A stretch of DNA of 64,000 bases from Thermoanaerobacter ethanolicus JW 200. GTDB taxonomy: Bacteria; Bacillota; Thermoanaerobacteria; Thermoanaerobacterales; Thermoanaerobacteraceae. Where the stretch lies: the NCBI RefSeq assembly GCF_003722315.1, contig NZ_CP033580.1, positions 2,508,501-2,572,500 on the forward strand, in the 5' to 3' direction. The translations under genes and the position numbers were made by a program. The notes beneath the pieces are model-generated. The model saw nothing but the letters and a program-made list of their open reading frames with translations. It searched no databases and was not told the DNA's origin. Below, one piece after another: positions 43,966 through 54,191 of this stretch (position 1 is the first letter of the stretch; every line of letters starts with the position of its first letter).

Positions 43966-45231
43966 TTATCCCTCCTCAACTAAAAAGACAATACCTTCTT
44001 CAAGATTTGCATTTTTTAGTATGTCTTTACTTAAATTTACATCAATCATTTCACCAGGGGTTAAGCGCTGCCTTTTTTGTCTTAGTAAATATTTGTCTCC
44101 TGACTTTACTGCTAACATAGCATTGTTATAAACGTTAACAGGTCTCATTCTGAATTTTATCCTTTTTTCTATGTTATCTACATTTATCTTTTGCGGAACA
44201 ACATAACGTATGCCATTACCAGCTTTTACGGCAATATTGCTTTTTCCAAATTCACCTTCTCGAATAAATCGTATTGCTGAATTAGCTGCCAATCTCGCTT
44301 CTGCAGTAACATTGTCAACTAAGTCGTGAACTTGAAGGACATTGCCACAAGCAAAAATTCCAGGAACACTTGTTTCTAACATTTCATTTACAATAGGTCC
44401 TCCTGTTATAGGGTCTAGCTCTATACCGGCCTTTTGAGAGAGCTCATTTTCAGGAATCAAGCCAACAGAAAGTATTAACGTATCACAACTTATATACTGT
44501 GCAGTCTCCATAATTGGCTCTCTATTTTCATCAACTTTGGCAATTGTAACTCCTTCTACCCTGTCTTTGCCGTGAATTTCAATGACAGTGTGACTTAAAA
44601 GAAGAGGAATATTAAAGTCCTCTAAACACTGAACGATGTTTCTTGTAAGTCCACTAGAGTAAGGCATGAGTTCTACAACTGCTTTGACTTTTGCTCCTTC
44701 TAATGTAAGCCTTCTCGCCATAATAAGCCCAACATCACCAGAACCTAATATCACTATTTCTTTCCCTGGAAGATATCCTTCCATATTTACATACCTCTGA
44801 GCAGTACCTGCTGTGAGAATACCTGCTGGGCGAGTGCCAGGTATCATAATAGCACCTCTCGGCCTTTCCCTGCATCCCATAGCTAGAATTATAGCTCCAG
44901 CTTTTATTGTGAACACACCTTCCTTAGAATTAACAGCTTTTACAATTCTATCAGGAGTTATTTCCAAAACCATAGTCTCCAACATCACATTTATACCATA
45001 TTCTTCTACTTTATCAATGAATCTTTGTGCATATTCTGGTCCTGTCAATTCTTCTTTAAATTCCTGAAGTCCAAATCCATTGTGTATGCACTGCTCTAAA
45101 ATACCCCCAAGATATTTATCTCTTTCAATTATGACTATATTTTTTACACCCTTTTCATAGGCTTCTACAGCAGCACCCAAGCCTGCAGGGCCGCCACCTA
45201 TTATGACTATATCATAGTTAAGCATTCTCAT
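43966..45231 (-). CDS. FAD/NAD(P)-dependent oxidoreductase (GlpB-like)
   Basis: The protein has 421 residues. An N-terminal FAD dinucleotide fold (VIIGGGPAGLGAAVEA) is followed by an NAD-binding fold (VILGSGDVGLIMARRL) and the C-terminal motif VPGIFACGNVLQVHDLVD. It belongs to the pyridine nucleotide-disulphide oxidoreductase-like partner of clostridial glycerol-3-phosphate dehydrogenase. It overlaps glpA by 14 bp (or 8 bp from an ATG at 45225, which is better spaced from GAGGTG). It probably passes electrons from GlpA to an acceptor. Confidence 0.88.
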   Translation of the reverse strand: MRMLNYDIVIIGGGPAGLGAAVEAYEKGVKNIVIIERDKYLGGILEQCIHNGFGLQEFKEELTGPEYAQRFIDKVEEYGINVMLETMVLEITPDRIVKAVNSKEGVFTIKAGAIILAMGCRERPRGAIMIPGTRPAGILTAGTAQRYVNMEGYLPGKEIVILGSGDVGLIMARRLTLEGAKVKAVVELMPYSSGLTRNIVQCLEDFNIPLLLSHTVIEIHGKDRVEGVTIAKVDENREPIMETAQYISCDTLILSVGLIPENELSQKAGIELDPITGGPIVNEMLETSVPGIFACGNVLQVHDLVDNVTAEARLAANSAIRFIREGEFGKSNIAVKAGNGIRYVVPQKINVDNIEKRIKFRMRPVNVYNNAMLAVKSGDKYLLRQKRQRLTPGEMIDVNLSKDILKNANLEEGIVFLVEEG

Positions 45232-46726
45232 ACACCTCTTTCTTTAAAACCTCCGATGCTTTTTCTAATAAAAATTTTTTTGTCTCTGCAGTTAGTATAT
45301 TCGAATTTCTTCCATGCTTTGTAACCTTAAGAGGAGAAATATTAAGTTCTCTTGCTAATATTTCAACAACTCTCGGCCCACAAAAACTTCCCTGGCATCT
45401 TCCCATTCCAGCTCTTACACGCCTTTTAACACCATCTAAAGATTTTGCACCTACAGGTCTTCTTATCGCATCTATTATCTCTCCTTCCGTCACTGTCTCA
45501 CATCTGCATATTATTCTTCCATAAGCAGGATTTTCTTTTATAAGCTTGTTTCTTTCCTCGTCTGAAAGTTCAGTAAATCTTATGACTGGTTTTCTTTTTG
45601 GGTTAAAATCTACTTTTTCAATCAACTGAAGTCCAGCATCTTTAAGTATATCCCTTATCATTTCAGCGATAGCAGGAGCTGCAGTAAAACCAGGAGATTC
45701 TATTCCAGCAGCATTTATAAATCCTTTCACATCAGATTCTCCAATTATAAAGTCTTTGTCTTCTGTATCAGGAGTCGCTCTAAGTCCTGTAAACTGAGTG
45801 ATAGTCTTTCTGACATCAAATTTATCCACACTTCTTTTTGCAACTGTAATTGCTTTATTGAGCCCTTCTCTGGTAGTTGCTTTAAATTCTTTATCTTGTA
45901 TGTCTTCTGAAGTAGGTCCTATCAATAGATTTCCATCAACTGTAGGAGAAACTAGTATTCCTTTACCCATTTTAGTTGGAACCTGGAATATTACTGTCCT
46001 TGCAAGATATCCTTGGTCTTTATCTAATATCAAATATTCTCCTTTTCTAGGATGCACAGAAAATGGCTTCGCCCCTACCATGTTATTTATGACATCTGAA
46101 TAAAGTCCTGCAGCATTGACAACATATTTACTGTAAAATTCTTCTTTGTGAGTTTTTACTATAAAGAAGTCCCCATTTTTTTTGATATCAATTACTTCTG
46201 AATTAAAAACAAATTCTGCTCCATTTTGTGCAGCATTTTCTGCCACTGCAATAGTATATCCATAAGGACATATTATTCCTGCTGTTTTGGCATACAAAGC
46301 AGCAACTACAGTGTCATTTATGTGTGGTTCTATCTCTTTGACCATATCTTTTGTAATGAGAGACAACCCTTTGACACCATTTTTTATTCCTCTATCAAAC
46401 AATTCATAGAGCTCTTTTACCTCTTCTTCAGAAAAAGCCACAACTAAAGAACCTGTTCTCTTTATTGGAACATCCAAATCTTTACACAACTCATCGTACA
46501 TTTCATTTCCTCTGACATTCAGCATAGCTTTTAAAGTACCAGGTACAGGGTCATAACCCGCATGTAGTATTGCACTATTAGCTTTAGAAGCTCCTTCCGA
46601 AGCCACATCTTCACCTTTTTCTACAACTAATATTTTTAATTTGTATTTTGAAAGTTCTCTCGCAATTGAACATCCAACCACTCCAGCACCTATTACTAAA
46701 ACATCGTACATTTCTTTCATAGTCAT
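45218..46726 (-). CDS. glpA: Glycerol-3-phosphate dehydrogenase, anaerobic type
   Basis: This FAD enzyme oxidises glycerol 3-phosphate to dihydroxyacetone phosphate. It has 502 residues. VLVIGAGVVGCSIARELS binds FAD, and KANSAILHAGYD is the DAO-family motif. A C-terminal BFD-type [2Fe-2S] domain is seen in ICRCETVTEGEI and AGMGRCQGSFCGPRV. It is the first of three overlapping genes with the GlpB-like and DUF1667 genes. A terminator-type hairpin just before its AAGGAGG site implies antitermination control. Confidence 0.94.
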   Translation of the reverse strand: MTMKEMYDVLVIGAGVVGCSIARELSKYKLKILVVEKGEDVASEGASKANSAILHAGYDPVPGTLKAMLNVRGNEMYDELCKDLDVPIKRTGSLVVAFSEEEVKELYELFDRGIKNGVKGLSLITKDMVKEIEPHINDTVVAALYAKTAGIICPYGYTIAVAENAAQNGAEFVFNSEVIDIKKNGDFFIVKTHKEEFYSKYVVNAAGLYSDVINNMVGAKPFSVHPRKGEYLILDKDQGYLARTVIFQVPTKMGKGILVSPTVDGNLLIGPTSEDIQDKEFKATTREGLNKAITVAKRSVDKFDVRKTITQFTGLRATPDTEDKDFIIGESDVKGFINAAGIESPGFTAAPAIAEMIRDILKDAGLQLIEKVDFNPKRKPVIRFTELSDEERNKLIKENPAYGRIICRCETVTEGEIIDAIRRPVGAKSLDGVKRRVRAGMGRCQGSFCGPRVVEILARELNISPLKVTKHGRNSNILTAETKKFLLEKASEVLKKEVYENA

Positions 46727-46742
46727 AAAACCTCCTTAAAAG

Positions 46743-46785
46743 ATAAAAAAACCATATATAACCGACCCTGTCGGCTATATATGGT
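46743..46785 (-). promoter_or_regulatory. GlpP-type antiterminator target before glpA
   Basis: A perfect-looking hairpin (ACCATATATA and TATATATGGT around CCGAC/GTCGG) ends with seven T on the minus strand, only 17 nt before the glpA start. Its position in a leader, and glpP in the same cluster, fit the Bacillus glpD mechanism. There GlpP with glycerol 3-phosphate binds the leader and prevents termination. Confidence 0.75.
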
Positions 46786-46887
46786 TCTCCAAATCTCCAC
46801 CATACTCATATTTATTTTTTCTTCTCTTTAATAAATATATTCTACAAACATCTTAAAATTCCTGCTACTTTTTATCAATTTTTTATT

Positions 46888-48393
<1,506 letters not shown>

Positions 48394-48415
48394 TTACAAT
48401 TTTTTATAATATCAT

Positions 48416-48442
48416 ATCGGCGAGAGATAAATTCTCGCCGAT
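48416..48442. other. Intercistronic hairpin between glpF and glpK
   Basis: ATCGGCGAGA and TCTCGCCGAT form a perfect 10-bp stem. No T run follows on the minus strand, so it is more likely a stabilising or processing hairpin than a terminator. Confidence 0.6.
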
Positions 48443-48464
48443 TTAAACTTTTTAAATTTTTATA

Positions 48465-49196
48465 TTAGTGTATACTCATAATAAGCTGGTAAACTGCCGC
48501 TCCAAGTATTCCTCCAACTATTGGCCCAAATATCGGAACTATCAAGCCATATCCCCAATCAGAATCTCCTTTCCCTGGGATAGGAAGAATAGCATGAGCA
48601 AGCCTTGGTCCAAAGTCTCTTGCTGGATTAATTGCATAACCTGTAGGTCCACCTAAGCTTAACCCTATTGCCCAAATAAGTAAACCAATTAGAAGCGGTC
48701 CTAATCCTCCAACTAATTGATTGTTGCCATTTGTTATACCCAGTATTCCTATTAAAAGCATAGCAGTACCAAATGCCTCTGTCATAAAATTCTTACCCAA
48801 CTTTCTTATAGCTGGAATAGTTGCAAAAGTACCAAGCTTAGCTGTGGGATCTTCAGTTGCTGCATAATGATCCATGTACATCAAATAAACAATTATAGCT
48901 CCCACAAAAGCTCCTAAAACTTGCGCTATAATATAGCCTGGCACCAAACTCCATGAAAACTTGCCTATCGTTGCTAAGCCAATTGTCACAGCTGGATTTA
49001 AGTGAGCACCACTTATCCAGCCAACTACATAAACAGCCACCATCACTGCAAATCCCCATCCTGCTGTGATTACAATCCAACCACTGTTTTGACCCTTAGA
49101 TTTATTTAAGACAACGTTTGCAACAACGCCATCACCTAACCATATAAGTATCATCGTACCAAAAAATTCAGCAACATATTTTGCAAGGTCACTCAT
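48465..49196 (-). CDS. glpF: Glycerol uptake facilitator (aquaglyceroporin)
   Basis: This is a six-helix major intrinsic protein, about 243 residues. The two NPA boxes are intact: SGAHLNPAVT and YAINPARDFGPR. The Asp after the second NPA region and the Gly-rich helices fit the glycerol-conducting branch. The start at ATG 49196 has GGAGGG 7 nt upstream, whereas an ATG at 49211 contains that site within its own codons. It is between glpP and glpK. Confidence 0.95.
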   Translation of the reverse strand: MSDLAKYVAEFFGTMILIWLGDGVVANVVLNKSKGQNSGWIVITAGWGFAVMVAVYVVGWISGAHLNPAVTIGLATIGKFSWSLVPGYIIAQVLGAFVGAIIVYLMYMDHYAATEDPTAKLGTFATIPAIRKLGKNFMTEAFGTAMLLIGILGITNGNNQLVGGLGPLLIGLLIWAIGLSLGGPTGYAINPARDFGPRLAHAILPIPGKGDSDWGYGLIVPIFGPIVGGILGAAVYQLIMSIH

Positions 49197-49273
49197 AAAA
49201 TATCCCTCCATGATTCCAAAATTTATTAAGTTTTATTTTTTAAAACTCAATTTTTATGTCTCTCACACTCCTT

Positions 49274-49843
49274 TCACTCAATAAACCACAGATTTTTTTC
49301 ACTCGTTGATACGGCAATAGCTCCAGATTTAAGTGCATTTATAACTTCTTCTTTTGTCTTGACTAAACCTCCTGCGATGACTGGTTGATGCACATCTACT
49401 GATATTTCACTTATCACTGAGGGAATTATCCCAGGCATTACTTCTATTGCATCTGGAACTATTTGTTTTGCTGAAGCAAACCCTGTTTTTAATGCCTGGG
49501 AATCTAAAATGAAAAGTCTCTGGATGCAGAAAAGATCAAATTGTTTAGCGTGTATCAAAATATTATTGCGGGTAGAGATTATACCATGGGGCTTTATTTT
49601 TTCAGCCAAATACTCTACTGCTTTGTTGTCCTTTCCTAAACCTTCAAGCAAATCAAAATGCACAAAAACAATTTTATCATGTCTTTTGACCTCTTGAACT
49701 ATTTCAGAAATGTTCATTATGTCACCAGTAAGTAAAAATATCACCTGTGCATTTGAAGAAAGAGCCGTATTTAAATCTTTTGCCTCTCGCACTGCAGCTA
49801 TTATCGGGAAGTCTCTCATTGCATCCAGAATCTTTTCTCTCAT
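49274..49843 (-). CDS. glpP: Glycerol-3-phosphate-responsive antiterminator
   Basis: The protein has 189 residues and a TIM-barrel-like fold of the GlpP family. AVREAKDLNTAL, VFVHFDLLEGLG, ISTRNNILIHAKQ, FILDSQAL and the phosphate-binding stretch VMPGIIPSVISEI followed by PVIAGGLVKTKEEV are present. It senses glycerol 3-phosphate and prevents termination in glp leaders, here probably that of glpA. It is the first gene of the glpP-glpF-glpK run and has a GGGGGT site before the ATG. Confidence 0.93.
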   Translation of the reverse strand: MREKILDAMRDFPIIAAVREAKDLNTALSSNAQVIFLLTGDIMNISEIVQEVKRHDKIVFVHFDLLEGLGKDNKAVEYLAEKIKPHGIISTRNNILIHAKQFDLFCIQRLFILDSQALKTGFASAKQIVPDAIEVMPGIIPSVISEISVDVHQPVIAGGLVKTKEEVINALKSGAIAVSTSEKNLWFIE

Positions 49844-49867
49844 TTTTATACCCCCATCTTTTCTTTA

Positions 49868-49883
49868 TGCAAGTAATATGCCA
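49868..49883 (-). promoter_or_regulatory. Sigma-54 promoter of glpP-glpF-glpK
   Basis: On the minus strand TGGCAT, five bases, TTGCA. It differs from the dhaK promoter core by one base in the -24 box. The predicted start is about 15 nt before the glpP ATG. An IS1182-type element begins 60 bp upstream. Confidence 0.7.
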
Positions 49884-49917
49884 AAAAATAAACCTGAAAA
49901 ATACATATAAAAAAATA

Positions 49918-49944
49918 CCCCTTTGATACAAAATATCAAAGGTT
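49918..49944 (-). repeat. 27-bp direct repeat, left copy (terminator hairpin)
   Basis: It is identical to 51511-51537 on the other side of the IS. The repeat contains the palindrome CCTTTGATA ... TATCAAAGG. On the minus strand this copy is followed by GGGGTATTTTTTT, so it keeps the T run of the original terminator of the 51570-52604 gene. Confidence 0.85.
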
Positions 49945-51417
49945 CAGTTTGTTGACAAAGTAAAATTTTAGCCCCTGTTTTCTTAGTACCGAAAACAGGG
50001 GCTGTATATATCTGGATAAAATTTTCTTTAAAACTCCAAATAATGGATAAAGTTTTGAAATGTCAAAGGGCCCTTTGCCCTTCCTCCATAACCATAAGGC
50101 CATTTTCTTTAAATTCATGGCAGCAAAAACAAGCATCGCTTGCATGGACAATTTTTCTTTCCCTCTTAATGTTGTCCATCGCAAACCATGCTTCTCCTTT
50201 AAATCTGCAAACACTCTCTCTATTGTCTCTTTCCTTCTCTCATATACTTCTTTACAGTAAGGTGTATGCCTTAGGTGTTCTGCTTCTTCTACATATCCTT
50301 CCCATATGTGCCTGAATATCCTCTTTGTGTAGTCTTTACTTTGGGTACACTTTTCTCTTAAAGGACAGTTTTTACATTTTTCTGGGTTTGATTTGTATTC
50401 TCTATATCCTTCTCTATTGGTTGTAACATATGTTAGTATTTCATTCTGCGGGCATATGTAACAGTCATAATATTCATCATACACAAACTCATGTTTCTTC
50501 ATAAAACCGTCTTTTGTTTTTGGTCTTGTGTATGGCACTGCTGGTATTATTTCTCTATCAAATATTGTCTTTAATATGTACGGATTTTTGTATCCTGCAT
50601 CTACTGCTATTGCTTTCGGTTTTCCTACCCTATTTTCAACTTCTTTTAGTACTTCTTCAAACATTACGCTGTCGTGTACATTCGCTGCTTCAACTTTTAC
50701 TCCTAATACAAATCCGTTTTTATCGCAGGCTGTGTGAAAGGAATATGCAAAACATTTTTCTTTTTCATTTTTGTTTAACATTCCACTATCTGGGTCTGTT
50801 TTGCTTACTTTTACTTCTTTCGTCTTTATCGTCTTGATTTTCTTTAATGGCTTTTTTCCATGAGCTTCTCTATCTTTGTTTATTTCTTCTTCTAGTTTTT
50901 CTTGGTAAGTCTTGGCTTCTTGTTCTATTATTTCTTTTGTATATTTTTTCTTATTGGCACTTGCTTTTACGTGAGTGGAATCTATGAATACTTCCTCTGC
51001 ATTTACTAACCCATGCCTTATTGCTTCTTCTAAAATCTTCGTAAATATTTTCTCAAATATGTCTGTCCCTTTGAATCTTCTTATGTAGTTCTGGCTAAAT
51101 GTTGAAAAATGAGGTATTTCTTCTGTTAGTCCATACCCTAAAAACCATCTATATGCAACGTTTGTTTTTATTTCTGCTATTGTTCTTCTTATCGACGGTA
51201 TACCAAAAAGATATTGAATGAACAGTATTTTTATCAATACTACTGGATCTATACTTGGTCTGCCGTGATCTTCGGAATATTTGTCCTTTACTAAATCGTA
51301 TATGAAGCTAAAGTCTATGACTTTTTCTATCTTTCTTAAAAGGTGGTCTTTTGGTACTAATTGATCTATGCTTACAAATTCTATTTGATGTCTTGCATCC
51401 TGTTTCTTTGTTAACAT
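49936..51417 (-). CDS. IS1182-family transposase
   Basis: The protein has 493 residues. The N-terminal stretch QLVPKDHLLRKIEKVIDFSFI and VVLIKILFIQYLFGIPSIR is typical of IS1182. The DDE residues lie in FIDSTHVKAS, AVDAGYKNPY and KETIERVFADLKEKHG. The stop codon lies beyond the element end, inside the flanking direct repeat. The last residues cross the terminal inverted repeat. A terminator-like stem (49970-50003) is embedded in the last codons. The ATG has GGAGAGGAG upstream. Confidence 0.92.
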   Translation of the reverse strand: MLTKKQDARHQIEFVSIDQLVPKDHLLRKIEKVIDFSFIYDLVKDKYSEDHGRPSIDPVVLIKILFIQYLFGIPSIRRTIAEIKTNVAYRWFLGYGLTEEIPHFSTFSQNYIRRFKGTDIFEKIFTKILEEAIRHGLVNAEEVFIDSTHVKASANKKKYTKEIIEQEAKTYQEKLEEEINKDREAHGKKPLKKIKTIKTKEVKVSKTDPDSGMLNKNEKEKCFAYSFHTACDKNGFVLGVKVEAANVHDSVMFEEVLKEVENRVGKPKAIAVDAGYKNPYILKTIFDREIIPAVPYTRPKTKDGFMKKHEFVYDEYYDCYICPQNEILTYVTTNREGYREYKSNPEKCKNCPLREKCTQSKDYTKRIFRHIWEGYVEEAEHLRHTPYCKEVYERRKETIERVFADLKEKHGLRWTTLRGKEKLSMQAMLVFAAMNLKKMALWLWRKGKGPFDISKLYPLFGVLKKILSRYIQPLFSVLRKQGLKFYFVNKLNL

Positions 51418-51510
51418 CTTCCTTCTCCTCTCCTCTTTTGCTTTATACCACTAAAATAACAAGGAACCCTTCTCATCATAACGGGTTCCCGATATTTTGT
51501 CAACAGTCTG
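49945..51510 (-). mobile_element. IS1182-family insertion sequence
   Basis: About 1.57 kb. The ends are CAGTTTGTTGACAAA and, reversed, CAGACTGTTGACAAA (13 of 15). It is flanked by a 27-bp direct repeat that is itself a terminator hairpin. A second hairpin near the right end (GGAACCC ... GGGTTCC, 51461-51489) lies before the transposase start. It is inserted between the glp promoter and the LPG-synthase-like gene. Confidence 0.88.
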
Positions 51511-51537
51511 CCCCTTTGATACAAAATATCAAAGGTT
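51511..51537 (-). repeat. 27-bp direct repeat, right copy
   Basis: A second copy of the terminator hairpin, directly after the 3' end region of the 51570-52604 gene. Here the T run is replaced by the IS. Confidence 0.85.
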
Positions 51538-51569
51538 ATTATTCCTGTATGATAATTAGTACCAAAATG

Positions 51570-52604
51570 TTATTTAATTAACATTCTCTTTGCATCTTGA
51601 TTTTTTATTGCCATAAAAAATCCTATAGCCGAAATTCCCAAGTAAACATAATAAGTAAAAAACCTCCACATGCCCACAAAAATTCCTAATTTACTGGGAG
51701 GAAGTATATTTGAAAAAATTGTTGCAAAACCTATTTCTACTACACCAGAACCACTTGGAATAAAACTATACGCCAAAATGTCATAAAATATGAGTTGTCT
51801 TCCAATTACTGCTAACAAATTAAAAGGTATATTCATAGCTAATAATAAAACTGGAGCAATGCTGTAAAAAAGCAACCAATAAGCTACTGCATAAAATAAT
51901 TGAGAAAAAAACAGCTTATAACTGGAAGGCCCTATAAAAAGGTCATTAAAATTTTTATGATAAAGTATGATTTCTTCTTTTATTTTTTCAAAATACTTTT
52001 CCAGTTTAGGCTTTTTAAAAAACGAGATATTGCTTATTTTATTAACAATCTCAATGACAAAGCGTGGTTTTAATATGATATAAATTAATATAAATAACAA
52101 AAACATCAAAAATATACTTACTAACACTGCAAAATAAGAAAGAACAGTTCCTAATTCTAATTGATTTCTAAAAAAAATAAGTAATATAGGAGGCACAGTC
52201 CCAAAAAAAATCCCTGAGAACAAAAGCTTGGCAGTAAAAATCATTAAGCTTTTATTTGGTGAAACTCCTTTTTTACTAAGTAAATATACAATGAGAGGTA
52301 AAGCTCCTGAGCCAAAAGGTGTTATGTAGCTTATAAAAAAAGTCGCAAGGTTAAATTTAAAAAGATAATCAAAAGGCAAGTTTTCTCCTAATTCTCTCAA
52401 TAAATCCCTTATTCGCAAAGTATCCACTATCAAGCTCAATATTATCAAGCCAAAAATCGCCCCAAGATAAAAAAGGGGTATGTGAAAAGCCATTTCAATT
52501 TCTTTAACGCCTGTAATTTTTAACAAGACTAAAATTGAACCAATGCTTAAAAGTAATGCAAAAGCCATCATATATAAATTTTTCTTCTCAAGAATTGTCC
52601 CCAA
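51570..52604 (-). CDS. LPG-synthase/flippase-like polytopic membrane protein (UPF0104)
   Basis: The protein has 344 residues with about eight transmembrane helices. Typical family stretches are NLATFFISYITPFGSGALPLIVYLL, FFGTVPPILL and FIPSGSGVVEIGFATIF. The family covers the membrane part of lysylphosphatidylglycerol synthase (MprF) and glycosyltransferase-associated proteins. The catalytic lysyl-transfer domain is absent, so a flippase-type or lipid-related role is possible. It lies downstream of the PdaA-type gene, on the same strand. The ATG has GGGG upstream. Confidence 0.8.
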   Translation of the reverse strand: MGTILEKKNLYMMAFALLLSIGSILVLLKITGVKEIEMAFHIPLFYLGAIFGLIILSLIVDTLRIRDLLRELGENLPFDYLFKFNLATFFISYITPFGSGALPLIVYLLSKKGVSPNKSLMIFTAKLLFSGIFFGTVPPILLIFFRNQLELGTVLSYFAVLVSIFLMFLLFILIYIILKPRFVIEIVNKISNISFFKKPKLEKYFEKIKEEIILYHKNFNDLFIGPSSYKLFFSQLFYAVAYWLLFYSIAPVLLLAMNIPFNLLAVIGRQLIFYDILAYSFIPSGSGVVEIGFATIFSNILPPSKLGIFVGMWRFFTYYVYLGISAIGFFMAIKNQDAKRMLIK

Positions 52605-52622
52605 AATAATTCCCCCAATTTT

Positions 52623-52658
52623 GCCTTTGCGATGTAGAAAAACCTACATCACAAAGGC
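52623..52658 (+). other. Hairpin between the pdaA-type and LPG-synthase-like genes
   Basis: GCCTTTG-GATGTAG and CTACATC-CAAAGGC make a long stem. The T-rich tail is on the plus strand only, while both flanking genes are on the minus strand, so its role is unclear. Confidence 0.5.
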
Positions 52659-52673
52659 TTTATTTTACATTTT

Positions 52674-53564
52674 TCATGGTATATCATCTAGGGTTTTAAA
52701 TTCATATCCCTCGGCTTTAATACTTTTAATTATCCTATCAAGAGCTAAAGCATTGTCTTTTGAAACAGCATGTAAAAGTATGACAGCTCCCGGGTGAAGC
52801 CTTTTCATAACAGTATTATAGCTTTCCTCTGGTCCTCCAGGAAGTGGCTGCCAATCAGCCATCGCTAAACTCCAAAAAACCGTTCTATAACCTAACGATT
52901 TTGTAAGATACAAGGTTCTCTCACTATACTCACCTTTTGGCGGTCTAAAATACTTCATCTTTTTCCCTGTCAGCTCTTCAAACATATCTCCTAACTTAGT
53001 TATTTCCTCTTTTACTTTTTCATCAGATAAGGTAGGTAAGCTTGGATGATTCACTGTGTGATTCCCAACTATATGCCCTTCCTCCACCATCCTTTTAACT
53101 AAATCAGCCTGTTCTTTTACATAGGGCCCAGTTACAAAAAAAGCAGCTTTTACATTGTTTTCTTTGAGTATATCTAATATTTTAGGTGTATAACCATTTT
53201 CATATCCTTCGTCAAAAGTCAAATAAACTACCTTTTTTGTCGTATCTCCTACAAAAATCGCATCATATTTTTTTATAAGCTCCATTGCCAAAGGGGTAAT
53301 TTCTGGAGTTTGATGATTTGGCAACACCCTTAGTCCCCAGCTATACAAAGTGTTATCCAGATTTTCTGTATTGGTATAAACAGCATTGTTGACCGTATTA
53401 GATATTTTTTCTTTAGGTTTTTCCAAAGGCTTTTGTAAAGCTTCATTTTGCATTTTTTGTTCTTCTGCCCTTGTAATGTCTTTTTTAGCTATTCCACAAG
53501 AAGCAATTGAAAAACACAACAAAATTCCCATTAAGATAGAGAATATTTTTCTTACCATAGCCAT
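52674..53564 (-). CDS. Polysaccharide deacetylase, PdaA type lipoprotein
   Basis: The protein has 296 residues. The signal peptide ends in a lipobox (IASC, Cys23), so it is probably anchored outside. The NodB domain shows TFDEGYENGYT (in place of TFDDG), the metal-binding HTVNHPSLP and FRPPKGEYSERTL. LLHAVSKDNALALD is near the end. The TFDEGYENG variant is characteristic of PdaA, the muramic de-N-acetylase that makes delta-lactam in spore cortex. A sporulation role is likely but not shown by neighbours. Confidence 0.9.
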   Translation of the reverse strand: MAMVRKIFSILMGILLCFSIASCGIAKKDITRAEEQKMQNEALQKPLEKPKEKISNTVNNAVYTNTENLDNTLYSWGLRVLPNHQTPEITPLAMELIKKYDAIFVGDTTKKVVYLTFDEGYENGYTPKILDILKENNVKAAFFVTGPYVKEQADLVKRMVEEGHIVGNHTVNHPSLPTLSDEKVKEEITKLGDMFEELTGKKMKYFRPPKGEYSERTLYLTKSLGYRTVFWSLAMADWQPLPGGPEESYNTVMKRLHPGAVILLHAVSKDNALALDRIIKSIKAEGYEFKTLDDIP

Positions 53565-53630
53565 ACCTCATTTCAATTTTTCTATATTCCGTTTTTATTT
53601 TTTTCTCTATATAAACATAATATTCTGTTT

Positions 53631-54191
53631 TTATTTGGAAGTATTTTTGTATATTTCACATACAGTATCTCTACAAAGGCAGAATCTACACAAGGCAAAA
53701 GAAGGATTTACTTCAGGATAGTAATCTCCTTCTTGCATTTTTTCCATTTGCTTTAATATATTAAAAAGTTCTTTTCTTAAGTGTCGCCTATTATAAACCT
53801 CAAACATAGTATTCCTATAAACTATTCGCCCTCTTTTTACTCTTTTTTGGTATACATCTTCTATTATCAAAAAATATGCAACTAACTGCATAACATCTTT
53901 ATAATAAGGTGAATCATCAGCTTCACTACTTTTTAATTCTACAGGGACTAATTCTTCTCCCAACTGATAAATATAATCAGGCTTTCCAGATAAGCCATAT
54001 TTGTCAGATTTTAATAACTTCCCATATATTAATCCCTTTTCTTTTACCTCTTGCGATTTATCTATGTAGATTATTTTACCTCCTCGAAATCCTTTGCTTC
54101 TTCTCATTTTTTTATAAAAAGGCCTCTGTTCGATAACTGATTGAATAAGCAAATATATAGTAAAAAATAAAAAAATTATATTGAGAATCAT
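53631..54191 (-). CDS. Membrane-anchored Cas4-like PD-(D/E)XK nuclease, C-terminal half
   Basis: The protein has 186 residues. One N-terminal transmembrane helix is followed by the nuclease core: GLSGKPDYIYQ (Asp), VPVELKS (Glu-x-Lys), and DVMQLVAYFLIIE (QxxxY). Three closely spaced cysteines follow in CRFCLCRDTVC. This is the C-terminal part of a Cas4/RecB-type fold. The N-terminal part, with the first cysteine and helices, is the adjacent gene, which overlaps by 4 bp (ATGA). No CRISPR array or cas1/cas2 is in the window. Function in DNA processing or uptake is inferred only. Confidence 0.8.
   Translation of the reverse strand: MILNIIFLFFTIYLLIQSVIEQRPFYKKMRRSKGFRGGKIIYIDKSQEVKEKGLIYGKLLKSDKYGLSGKPDYIYQLGEELVPVELKSSEADDSPYYKDVMQLVAYFLIIEDVYQKRVKRGRIVYRNTMFEVYNRRHLRKELFNILKQMEKMQEGDYYPEVNPSFALCRFCLCRDTVCEIYKNTSK

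Noticed and set aside
52623-52658. Terminator of the pdaA-type gene
   Set aside because: The T run lies on the plus strand, whereas the genes are on the minus strand. It is listed only as a hairpin.
53631-54191. Part of a CRISPR-Cas locus
   Set aside because: No repeat array, cas1, cas2 or effector gene is visible in the window. The protein is membrane-anchored and split, unlike CRISPR Cas4.
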